Part shown: in pieces, positions 48,301 to 58,136 of the stretch | Layout: each line of letters starts with the position of its first letter | How positions within the stretch are numbered: position 1 is the stretch's first letter | DNA from: Malachius bipustulatus | Lineage: Eukaryota > Arthropoda > Insecta > Coleoptera > Melyridae | Length of the DNA: 64,000 nt | Direction of reading: 5' to 3' | NCBI GenBank assembly: GCA_910589415.1 | Contig: OU342639.1 | Location: forward strand, 5,898,268 to 5,962,267 | Program-made: the position numbers and the translations under genes | The notes under the pieces: model-generated | The model's database searches: none | Told to the model about the DNA's origin: nothing | The model's input: the letters and a program-made list of their open reading frames with translations, nothing else

Positions 48301-50162
48301 CTTAAAAAATAGAAATGGTAATTACACAGAAACCGGGAGGGAAACTCTTAAGGTACCTACTCCTCAGAGCACACTTTCCGGACTGCAGTGTAATTGAAGT
48401 GGAAGATGGCCTACACAACACCCTGGAAAACCTGAATCACAGGGTCACCAGGGAGGACTGGAGGACATCGAGACACATAATTACATATGAAAAAGTTAAA
48501 TGGGCCATAAGCTCATTCGAGCCTTACAAGTCACCTGGCCCGGACGGGATCTATCCTGCCCTGTTAGAGCAGGCGAGTGAAGATCTCACGCCGGTGCTTT
48601 GTAGGATATTCAGAGCCAGTTTGGCACTTGGTTACATTCCACTTGGTCTTTATACCAAAACCTCGACGTAAGGCATATAGGTGGTGGAAAAGACCTTGGT
48701 TAGCGGACTGCTGAACCTTGGCAAAGGAACGGAGCTCTTCTAATCAAGGAAAATCCAAATGTGAGAAATACAATAAGCCCGCTGGCTTCAGTGTTTGGGA
48801 CCACATAAACCATCCCTCACATTTAGTTAAAATACCAAAACCAACCTTTTTTTTGTCCAAAAACTGACCTCTCAGAATTAAGAGGAAAATTTACTTTCTG
48901 GTAGATCCAAGAACTCCGGAAAGGCTTTTTTATAGAGAAAAAATCTACAACAGTGAATCTCTCTTGAAATAGGCAATTTTTTTGCAGATGGTTTGATAAG
49001 TCATTCTCGTTAATTTTATCCAAGGATGGGGTGGCAGCTGTTAATTTTGAACATTCGTGGGGTGATGGAGTGGCAGTTCTTCGTTATGTGCAAGATATAC
49101 ATAAAGATGCGAAAGAGAAACCGACTGTACATCCGGACACTGTACCCCAAGATATTAACATCAACGAAATCAGCCGTTTAGGTCAGTGTATGTCATTAAT
49201 TAAGACTTAAATTAACAAGCAAAGTAATGTTGCAATGATTAGATAATTCACACATTTAGTTTGCTGTTTATCTAAATTTGCCCTAATTTTCTCCTCAGTC
49301 GAGGTAACATTTTGAAAATTTTTTTAGATTTCAATCTGAACGACTCTCTCAAAGCTGCCATCTCTGAAGCAGACAAAAGTTACGAAACAGTCTGCAAGTC
49401 TCTGGATGTGAGTTATTTGATTACCGAAAATATGGGGAAAAATTTGTGCAAGAAACATTCCATTAGTCCCGATTCTATGATGCAAGTGGCCTTCCAGGTA
49501 TGTTCTGCTTACCGACCACGGCTTAATTCAGAGTTTATTTTTGAAATTAATTCCAGGCAGCCTATCACAAGCTCTACCAGCAATTCGTTCCTACGTACGA
49601 GTCATGCAGTACGGCCGCCTTCAAACACGGTCGCACCGAGACCATCCGACCTTGCACCATGGCGACGAAAACGTTCTCGCTCAGCTTGAATGTCAGCAAA
49701 GACAACAAGAGTGAACTGCGGCAGATGCTGGCGGAATGCTCAAAAATTCATAACCAACTTACTAAGGAAGCAGCCATGGGTCAGGGTTTCGACCGACATC
49801 TGTTTGCTCTTAGAAGACTGGCTCAGCGTAATGGCATCAGCTGCAAAATCTTTGATGATCCTGCTTATGCAACCATCAATCAAAACATTATCTCAACCAG
49901 CACACTCAACTCACCTGTCATCTTTGCTGGAGGCTTTGGACCTGTTGTCCAAAATGGACTCGGCCTGGGGTTAGTTAATAGTTTGTTGTATTTTACTGCT
50001 ACATGTTTGAATATTGCATTTATATTTTGCAGATACGTAATCAAAGATGACTTCTTGGGGGTTCTGCTGACTACTTACCACTCTCATCAAAATGGTCCAG
50101 CGTTCATCGATGCCTTGAAAGTTACCTTTAAAGAAATTTTGGATATTCTGGAGTCTAAGTAA
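42382..50162 (+). CDS. CPT2: Carnitine O-palmitoyltransferase 2, mitochondrial
   Basis: Exons 42381-43424, 48988-49181, 49328-49497, 49557-49969 and 50033-50162 join in frame to 649 residues plus stop (human about 658). The enzyme sits on the matrix side of the inner mitochondrial membrane and regenerates long-chain acyl-CoA from acylcarnitine for beta-oxidation. Family signatures are [66 protein letters not shown] across the first junction, and [13 protein letters not shown] with the catalytic His. Also present are the carnitine-site [33 protein letters not shown] and the STST motif. The basic N-terminal stretch fits a presequence, but the start exon is unresolved. Intron 43425-48987 (5.56 kb) consists largely of nested transposons; all other introns are short. 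The catalytic His exon lies beyond that intron, so correct splicing across the stack is essential. Confidence 0.93.
44027..46838 (-). mobile_element. 5'-truncated non-LTR retrotransposon with 12-bp target duplication
   Basis: The 12-mer ATCAACTCCGTT occurs immediately left (44015-44026) and right (46839-46850), a clean target-site duplication inside the R1-like element's SDH region. The 3' end on the minus strand is an (AT)n run next to 44027. The 5' end is truncated within the endonuclease. Confidence 0.93.
44245..46837 (-). CDS. LINE ORF2: partial endonuclease + reverse transcriptase, intact frame
   Basis: The frame is open from the truncated 5' end (46837) to a stop at 44245; the largest Met-started part is 825 residues (46722-44245). 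It begins inside the endonuclease (YIGDFNCHH near 46795, then [11 protein letters not shown], the SDH-equivalent with Gln for Asp). The RT has [57 protein letters not shown] (catalytic Asp), [20 protein letters not shown] and [10 protein letters not shown] (catalytic pair). A C-terminal zinc-knuckle-like [18 protein letters not shown] follows. No stop or frameshift in about 860 codons means the insertion is young. It is antisense to CPT2 within its intron. Confidence 0.92.
46962..47963. mobile_element. Palindromic MITE-like element (1,002 bp) inside the R1-like fossil
   Basis: The ends are CAGGGTGCACCATGTATCC and its inverse (GGTGCACCTG), flanked by TA at 46960-46961 and 47964-47965. Removing the element with one TA joins the host codons as ...AAC ATT GCA TGC ATA TAC GAT ATC..., which stays in frame. 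An inner TA-flanked CAGGGTCGGTTAAA box starts at 47017, with its inverse ending at 47910; the flanks GCTAATAGA and TCTGTTAGC make the outer 106 bp a dyad. The internal 86-residue open frame lies in the arm and is not a gene. Confidence 0.92.
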
Positions 50163-50211
50163 CCGGCATTGATTGTTTAAAGGGGGCAAGGGTACAATAA
50201 TAAGAGAATTT

Positions 50212-50217
50212 AATAAA
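50212..50217 (+). terminator. Polyadenylation signal of CPT2
   Basis: AATAAA lies about 50 bp after the CPT2 stop codon, with a T/G-rich stretch 30 bp further on. Position and context are typical. Confidence 0.6.
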
Positions 50218-51694
50218 AATTGTAATGAGATCTCCAAAAAAGTTTTTTTGAGGTCTTTTCTTTTTTAATACGAGGAGGTATTGAGAAGTTTTTGTGTAAT
50301 GAAGGAAAATTTAGATTTATATTTGATACATTTTTTTTAAATTGGGAGTTGAATTATTGTAACATCAAAATTGAAAGAACTATATCTATCAAAAGTATTA
50401 TGAAAATACAAACGCAGTATTTGTCACTCTCCTCGTATTTTCCTTTTTTTTTTGTTAATGTGATATTTATAGGTTCTACAAAAGTATAATAGGTTAGGTA
50501 ATAATTAGAAAAGATAGTCAATTAATTAATTATTAAGATATGTATAAGTGTTTAGTAATCATGACATTTTGTTGTTAATTCATAGAAAAATATATTGAAG
50601 ATTTTGTGCCTTATTGGCGTCGATTAAAGATGGGTAAAGCGATATAAAAATAAAATTGTCCTTGTTAAATGTGTATAAGTACCATCGCAACCATTCCAGA
50701 AGTAAATCTTATATTCAGCCAGACTTAGAACATACACAATTAGCATCTGGTCCATTTGTGTTGATATCTAGACTGGACTTTTGATTATTGTCTCATCAAC
50801 GTTTTTGATTCTGGATGGTTCAAGTTTAAGTTTATTCAACCACTTAAAAAAATGATTTATTTTATTTATGTTTTGCCCATATCTAATTAGTTTATTTTGC
50901 TGCTATTATACTGCTACAATACGCTGATAAAGTTTTTCGCTGGACGAGATTTGTTTTGAAACTTTGTTATTAATTCATACAAAATGTAAGCAATATTTAT
51001 TTAAGAAGCACATCCCGTAGGCTATGATTGCACACTTGTCAAATGTTAAAATGGGATGATGCTCCTTACCTCTTACTTTATAAAATAGTATACATTATAA
51101 TTTCTATTGATACTTATTTTTTTATATTAATTTTTTATTTTAATAAATATAAAAACAAATTTTGGTGTATGTATATATTTATTAATTATACCAGCTTACA
51201 TTTTAAACATATTACCATATAATGTACAATACTATGATGACACTGCAATTAAATTTTATACAAATGACAATTTTTTATGTACACTGTGAGCAACATACAA
51301 ACACAAGACCAACCAATGTAAGACTGATATTTTACTATAAATGTAATGATATAAATAAACTAATTGTACTTATGGACATATGTATTTTTTTATAATAGTA
51401 GTGTTGCAGATATATATAAGCGAACTTCATTTGAAGAAGAGTTAAATCGCTGAGTCAGGTACTAAATTAATAAATATGGACGAACAACTCTAATTGAAAA
51501 TCATGATTGATCAGATATGTACATGCTCCCACTCTTCATTTTGTACAAAAAGATTTATAAATTGCATTATTATTCACGGGTTATTTTAGTTATTTATAAA
51601 AGAGGTGCATACGTTTTTTTCTGCTTCCATAAAAAATATACAGGTCGAATTATTTCATTAAATTAAATTAATATTGACAAATAGCACACAAAAT
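50218..51694. other. Intergenic between CPT2 and V-ATPase gene, no gene seen
   Basis: AT-rich, with no recognisable protein or bounded repeat. The two genes converge here. Confidence 0.6.
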
Positions 51695-51850
51695 CTCAAG
51701 GTGTCAATAGTCTAGTCGGTCATAGGTATGTGAATATACGAATTTCATGGGTCCTAGGTTCGATTCCTGATTCAGCTTTCTAGGGTGTTCAATTCATCTA
51801 AAAAGAAAAGTGGTCACAAGACGAGCAAGCAAATATCCAGCTCCAGGACT
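51695..51850 (+). mobile_element. tRNA-like SINE head
   Basis: TAGTCTAGTCGG (51708-51719) matches the RNA polymerase III A box except for one base. GGTTCGATTCC (51757-51767) is a perfect B box, and the spacing is tRNA-like. Folding does not give a full cloverleaf by eye, and there is no clear acceptor stem, so a tRNA-derived SINE is more likely than a tRNA gene. The right boundary is uncertain. It lies downstream of the V-ATPase c'' gene at 52016. Confidence 0.5.
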
Positions 51851-52015
51851 CCCCAGACAGTTCACTTATAGATAGCTACACTAAACATGTCTTTGGTAGA
51901 TGATCACATTTTCTAAAGATTATACCGAATTTAGCTTAAAAATTTACATTCAGTAATAACATATCTTGCAAATACTTAGGTACCTACAGCAACATTTCAA
52001 CACTGATGTTTCGAT

Positions 52016-53585
52016 TCAGCGAATTTTGTCTCCCATTATAACTTTGGAAACCTAAAATCAATTTAAATTGTAATAATTATTTTCAATTTTTTTTTTTTTA
52101 ATTTACCATATAAATTCCGACGATCAAACCAAACAAGCCGATTGCTGATCCAAAAATTTCTATGATCAATATTTTGACAAACAATGCAGAGTTAGCAGCG
52201 TCGGCTAGTGCAGCTCCTGACCCGACAATTCCAACAGCAATGCCACAGAACAAATTCACAAGCCCCACAGAGAGACCGGCTCCAAACATCAGATATCCAG
52301 ACATCCAGTTGTTGGCTCTCAGACCTGGATCATTCATCACGATCTTCCAAGAGAATCCCTAAAGAGTAAAAGATAAAACGATTGTATAACTGTGATGGCA
52401 TTACTATACTTTTGTTAATTTTTGGATGTTTAATTAGAGTTGACAAGATTAGAAAAGCTTCCCAGTTTTCTCATCGTAGAAAACAGGGTACAATGTATTA
52501 TAATAATGATTCAGGAATAATTGATCATTATTAGTATCACCAACTAGTACCAAACAAAGCAATTATAGTATGTAAAATTTAACTATTCATTATACCTCTA
52601 AATATCCTGACAAAACAATAGCTGTGATTAGTCCATAGATAGCGACTGCTTCACAAAATATGACAGAAATCAGGTTCTTAGTTTTTATCCTGGGTGCCTT
52701 GACACCTCCACCGATAATACTGACTCCTGTTGTATGAATTCCACTAAAAAAAACAACATTTCATACGTAAATAAAAAACTAACATACTCAAACCAAAAAA
52801 TAAGTTAGAAGTGTTATTTTTTCAATTAAAAAGAAGTGACTTACATCGCAGCTCCGACAACTGACAGAGCGACAGATAAACCGATACCAATACAAGCCCA
52901 CATATAAGGGGATGTGTTCTCAAGAAACCTAAAACCGAACAGATATACATTATCAGTATACTGCTATACTTTTTCTACGACCACTGTTAGTAAATGGTAA
53001 TTATAAAAATGCCAAGATTTCCAGTTTATTCCTTATCATTGAAAACTTAGTGAATGTGTTCAAAGAAGTAGTCAGTACTCAGGAAGAAGTAGGCTACTCA
53101 GTTGGCTTGACATCCAATCTTGTAGACAATAGAGGTGAAGTGTTTTTTTTTTTTAATTTTAATTTATTAATAAAATGTGTTGTAACATTTGTTTCATAGT
53201 TATTTTTAAATGATCCCTGTCGAAGATGAATAGTGTTGAAGTTTACCGTTATTCCTTGCAGTTCTTAAGAAATTTCAAATCAGTGCATTTTATAAAAAAA
53301 AGTGATATCATTGATAAAACAACAAGTTACCAATGGTCGTAGAAAAATTTAATTTGTGGTTGATTTATTATTGGTAAGCGGTAGTTACTCACCAGCCAAA
53401 GTTGATTCGTTCTCCTTTACCAGTGAGGACATGGTAAAGAGCTAAGACAATTTTTGGAAAATATTGATTTTTCAAATATCATCAATAATGCATCCTTAAT
53501 ATAATTGAAAAAAATAATACTCACATAAAGTTGTTACAGAGAACACCAAGGATCCCACAAAAAGGGATCCTAACAGTTTTCTCAT
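52016..53585 (-). CDS. VhaPPA1: V-type H+-ATPase 21-kDa proteolipid subunit c'' (copy 1)
   Basis: Six exons on the minus strand: 53583-53585 is the ATG of exon 53525-53585, then 53393-53441, 52845-52928, 52596-52743, 52107-52358 and 52016-52051, giving 209 residues (human ATP6V0B 205). It is an integral membrane rotor subunit of the Vo sector that carries protons across organelle membranes. Signatures are [35 protein letters not shown], the membrane Glu in [29 protein letters not shown] and [18 protein letters not shown]. The frame appears to stop at 52098 as IYMVN, but a donor at 52106 (ATG|GTAAAT) and a short last exon add [11 protein letters not shown], matching the family's conserved SRVKMGD tail. 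Exon sizes equal those of the neighbouring paralogue except the last. Confidence 0.93.
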
Positions 53586-54393
53586 GTTAGGTTTCCTTAT
53601 CTTCTAGTAGCTGTGTATCTGTACGTTAATACTATTTTTATACCTACTTAACTTGAATGAAACAGAGTATTTAATTTATTTAGAAAGTAGGTAGGAAATT
53701 AGAGAGAGCACTAAATGTAAATACTTGATAGATTTTTCCCCAGATTGTGTTACTGAATGACAATTAGAATTTGACATTACCCCTGATGACAAACTTCAAA
53801 CAGGGGTAAAAAAAAAGAGGGAAGTATTGATTTATTTCTTCTTCCAGGGTTGCCAACTACTGTTTGAGGATTTCCTTTTTTAATGCAAGTGTGCAATTAA
53901 CTACTAATACTAATGTCATATGTCATATAAGTTTATATGTTTGTAGCCTTAAAAAATCAAAAGTTTCATACAAATTTTAGTGCGGGGATGGTTGTGAAAT
54001 GGAGAAATCGAAAAATCAAATCTACAGGATGTAAAATATAAAATTAATTCTGAACACTCAGTCAAATTTAATAACAGACATACATCTTTTTTACAATAAC
54101 AACTCTTAAAACTCAAATATATTATTTACATATACCTAAAGCGGTTAACTAGAAATAATTTCATGAGACAAATAAACCCCATTTCAACAATAAATATACA
54201 CTCATAGGTAATTGGTGAAATAAAATCGCAGTTAAGCTGTTAAGTTAAGAGTAGCTTACAATTTCTACTTTTGAATAAACTACAGAAAGGGTAGCAGACT
54301 TTGTTGATATTTCTTTATAAAACCTAAAACCTCCTTAAGGATGTTCAATACTTATGTCTTAAATAGGTAAGTGGGTTCTTGCTTGAATTTACA
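53586..54393. other. Spacer between the two V-ATPase paralogues
   Basis: It should contain the promoter of copy 1 and the 3' untranslated region of copy 2. No repeat or further gene is visible. Confidence 0.5.
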
Positions 54394-56025
54394 TTACACA
54401 CTACCCATGCCTCCTTTAGACGTCTAGAAACATGAAAACAAAATTAATCCGAGTTGCTCGTTTTCGGACATTAAACTTACCAGATATATGCCGACGATAA
54501 GACCAAACAAACCGATGGCAGATCCAAAAATTTCAATGATCAAAATCTTGACAAACAACGAAGCATTGGCAGCATCTGCTATTGCTGCTCCGGAGCCTAC
54601 AACTCCAACACAGAGGCCACAGAATAAGTTAACAAATCCTACTGTCAAACCGGCTCCAAATATTATATGCGATCCCACGACATTTTTAATAAACAATTCT
54701 TCATCATTAACAGCTTTGGATGCAGAATATTGCTTTAAAAAAATAAAATTATTAATTTCCTTAATGCTATAAATATTCCTACTTACAGCAAATGAACTTG
54801 AAAGAACTATTGCTGTGATAAGACCGTAAATTGCCACGGCTTCACAGAAAATGATGGAAATTAAATTTTTCGTCTTGATTCTAGGTGCTTTTACACCAGC
54901 ACCCACGATACTGACTCCAGTTGTGTGGATCCCCCTGAGACAATATTATATACAATACTGATTTAGTTAATTTCACAATATACTCACAAAGCCGCTCCTA
55001 CTACTGAAAGTGATACTGCCAGACCGATCCCTAACGAAGCCCACATGTAAGGGGTTACGTTTTGCAGAAACCTACAATTGAACAAAAACTTTAAATTCTT
55101 CAACGGGTCAGGAATTTCATAACTTTTCAAAGTTTACAGGTACAGACATGTATTATTCATGTTACGACCAACATAAGTGTGTTAATTTTCTGTCCAAACA
55201 GGCTTATATTTAGAAATGTTTGGTCCGGGTTTCTCTTCTACCACAGGATAGACCCGAACCCGAAATAAATGACTTATCTATATCAACAAAGAACGATAAA
55301 TTATTGACAGATTCTTACAGAGCAGTCAGACTGCTCTTTTTGACTTTTGTGTTGGACCAGTGATTAAATTGTGTAATTTTGATAAGATAGATGTGAGTGT
55401 TTTTCAAAACTGAAAATGATTCCGATAATTATCCTTGTGTAAGAAATCGAGCTAAAGGCCAACTTTTAGTAGACAGTCTAGCCCCTGACCTGACTCTGAC
55501 AGTCTTAGCTTATTATCAGAGCATTGCCTGCCTGCAAGTCCTATTCGATAAGTGTCCAAACAAACTGCCACACTGATTCACCATTCTGCATACTCTTCAA
55601 CTAATTTATAATTTATAATAATAACAAATTGCAATCATCGTCGTTTAAAAAGCGAAATCAGTTGACAGGTACCTTTTAGGTAGCTATCTGAAAGTGTCCC
55701 AAACTTTTTAAGAATTTTTTCAAGAGTTTATTGAACTTTATAAACTTTCATGATTAACAAACTTGGTAACAAGACAAAATTCTACTCACCATCCTAAGCT
55801 CACTTGCTCCCCTTTGCCAGTCAGGACATAATAAAGAACTGCAAACACAATAATATATTAATTACGAATTACGATAGCTTAATAAAGTATCCGCAGATCA
55901 CATGGTTTGTAAACACACCCACTTGTCACAAATCTAATGAACAATTCAAAACTCGGAAACTCACCCCAAACAGTAACAACAGAAGAGGCCAAAACGCTGA
56001 ACGTGTAAAGCAAAGTATACCGCAT
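54394..56025 (-). CDS. VhaPPA1: V-type H+-ATPase 21-kDa proteolipid subunit c'' (copy 2)
   Basis: Six exons on the minus strand, 55965-56025, 55790-55838, 54988-55071, 54787-54934, 54481-54732 and 54394-54423, encode 207 residues. The first five exon lengths (61, 49, 84, 148, 252) are identical to copy 1, proving tandem duplication. It keeps [33 protein letters not shown], the membrane Glu in FCEAVAIYG and [20 protein letters not shown]. Differences are GAG for GGG before VKAPR, a longer polar loop ([17 protein letters not shown]) and a different tail, TSKGGMGSV. Intron 54733-54786 is only 54 nt, a multiple of three without a stop, so retention would add 18 residues. Drosophila also has two adjacent c'' genes with different expression (family knowledge); whether this pair is the same event is not known. 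Confidence 0.92.
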
Positions 56026-57122
56026 TTTGAACTTTTTTTTACTTCGAAAATTCTAATTTCCAACTCACTCAGACCAAAATTAAATAACGTACGTACTTGC
56101 GCGACCGAGAGCAACAACTGACGTATCGAAATCGCTCGTTCCGTTCAGTCCAGTCGCGTATGAACGTACAGTGTACAAATATAATAATATGATCATAATT
56201 CCATCAACATTCAACAGGTTCGCGCTTAACTCGCGTTTTAATTAGTGATTGATTAGTGTTGTATGAATTTTATTTACACCACAGTTTATTGAAATACATC
56301 GTTTACATTATAGTTAATTTACTGACATTTGAATTACCTCTACATAGTTCTTACTTACTTTTAAAATTAACTTTTATAGAAATATTTAATGGGAAACAAA
56401 CAATAAATTTGAATTGGTGATCTTAATTCTCAACACGCATGTGTGACTTTATTTTATTATAACTTTGCAAGAAAAACGCGTCTTCAAGACATTATCTTTA
56501 ATTTTTACTCTGATCTTTAATATCAAATAAAATTATCGTGGTCGTGAAAAATTAAAATTTACTTTTATTTTGATACACGTTAAAAAATAAAGAAGTTTAT
56601 TGTCGTGCTATTATTAATAAGTTAAAAGTACAAAATTTATTAACACTAACATAGATAAAAAGAAGACAACTACAAACCTCAAATGTCAGTTGTTCTTTGG
56701 TGACAACTGACAAAAGTGACAAAAATGTAGGCTAATGCTGTTTTTCCCATAGACGAGAGACGACGCAGAGTGCTTAGATAATAATTTAAGCACTGCAGTC
56801 AGCGCTGCCGTTTTATGTGTACAATAATTGTACTAGATCTCTAGTACTTTTTTTTAATTTTATACGAAAATACGCCTTTTAGTATTTTGATCATATCTAG
56901 TACAATTGAAATTTGGACCGGTACAATTGTATTATAATATAGTTACGTACTAAATGTACTAAAAAATATATCAATTTTCACATTACTCATTCATTTACTA
57001 CAGACTACAGTACACCAAAATTATACATGAGAATTATTATAAAAAGCAATTTGGCACAATTTGTACTTTATTAATTTAAAATTGTACTAGAGCGGAGACA
57101 TTTTTTACTTTTTCTATGGCTA
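56026..57122. other. Region upstream of V-ATPase copy 2, no gene seen
   Basis: It should contain the copy 2 promoter. TGACAAAAGTGACAAAAATG near 56707 is a short internal direct repeat. Nothing else is recognised. Confidence 0.45.
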
Positions 57123-57124
57123 TA

Positions 57125-58136
57125 CAATGTGTCCCAGATTCGCGTCTCTATACAGGGATCTCGGCTCCTATTACACTTACAGCAAAGGTTAAATGGGGAA
57201 AGTTTTAGGAGAAACTTTTGTGCATTCGATAACCGGTTTCAGATTTACGATCGGTCAATTGGTTTTGGAAATATCGGCCAAAAACCGAAAATGGCGGATT
57301 TTGTTTTTTCCAAATAAGTCCGAAACGGTTAATTTGACAGCTGTCAAAATGTGACATTATTAGGACACTTTTTTAAGACGAATAAGATAGCGTGTATGAC
57401 AGCAGGTATCAATCGTCTTTTGTTATTCTGCAACCCGCCTCAACTTTCGTTTTTATTATGACCGCCATGTTGGATTTTTCACTTTTTGAACGCAATTTAT
57501 TTTTCTGATTACTAAGATGTGTAACACTATGAGTTATAATATTTAAAAAAAATCCAATATGGCGTCCATAAGAAGAAAAAATAGGTATCGATTTTTCGCC
57601 ATATTAATTGTTAGGACACTTTTCAACAAGGAATACAAAAACAATTTTCGAGTCTCTAGCATTTTAAGATGACGAAAAATCGTTAGTTCTTATCTTTTCT
57701 TCGTATGGACGCCATATTGGATAAAAAAAAAAAATTATAACTCGTATTAGTGTAGTAATCAGAAAAAAAAATTCAAAAAGGGAAAAATCCAACATGGCGG
57801 TCATAAGAAAAACGAAAGTTGAGGCGGGTTGCGGAATAACAAAAGACGATTGAGACCTGTCATACACGCTATCTTATTCGTCTTAAAAAGTGTCCGGATA
57901 ATGTCACATTTTGACAGCTGTCAAATTAACCGTTTCGGACTTACCTACTTGCGAGAAACAAAATCCGCCATTTTCGGTTTTTGGCCGATATTTCCAAATC
58001 CAATTGACCGATCGTAAATCTTTAACCGGTTATCGAATACACAATGTTTCCCCTAAAACTTTCCCCATTTAACCTTTGCTGTAAGTGTAATAGGAGCTGA
58101 GATCCCTGTATAGAGACGCGAATCTGGGACACATTG
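57125..58136. mobile_element. Palindromic MITE-like element (1,012 bp), nested structure
   Basis: The ends CAATGTGTCCCAGATTCGCG and their inverse are flanked by TA (57123-57124 and 58137-58138). The arms extend about 470 bp each with high identity. A second TA-flanked box CAGGGATCTCGGCTCC starts at 57153 and its inverse ends at 58108. The flanks GCGTCTCTA and TAGAGACGC make the outer 54 bp a perfect dyad. It is non-coding; the mirrored open frames of 62 residues are the two arms. Confidence 0.87.

Larger units (their letters stand above)
43505..48671 (+). pseudogene. R1-like endonuclease/reverse transcriptase remnant
   Basis: The endonuclease part shows [32 protein letters not shown] and VDANSHH. 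After a frameshift near 43785 come [36 protein letters not shown] and [12 protein letters not shown] with the catalytic SDH. After the LINE gap the reading continues with [19 protein letters not shown], and after the MITE with [10 protein letters not shown] and [15 protein letters not shown]. Another frameshift near 48360 leads to the start of the RT ([19 protein letters not shown]). The catalytic AFD and YADD motifs are gone. It is non-functional. Confidence 0.8.
43500..48750 (+). mobile_element. R1-like non-LTR retrotransposon fossil, interrupted twice
   Basis: Coding remnants run from about 43500 to 44026, resume at 46851-46961 and again at 47964 to about 48700. The two gaps are a LINE in opposite orientation and a palindromic MITE. 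Both junctions can be closed exactly at codon level using the target duplications. The element ends early within the reverse transcriptase, with the palm motifs deleted. It lies inside CPT2 intron 43425-48987. The clade is inferred from the endonuclease style ([21 protein letters not shown]). Confidence 0.75.
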
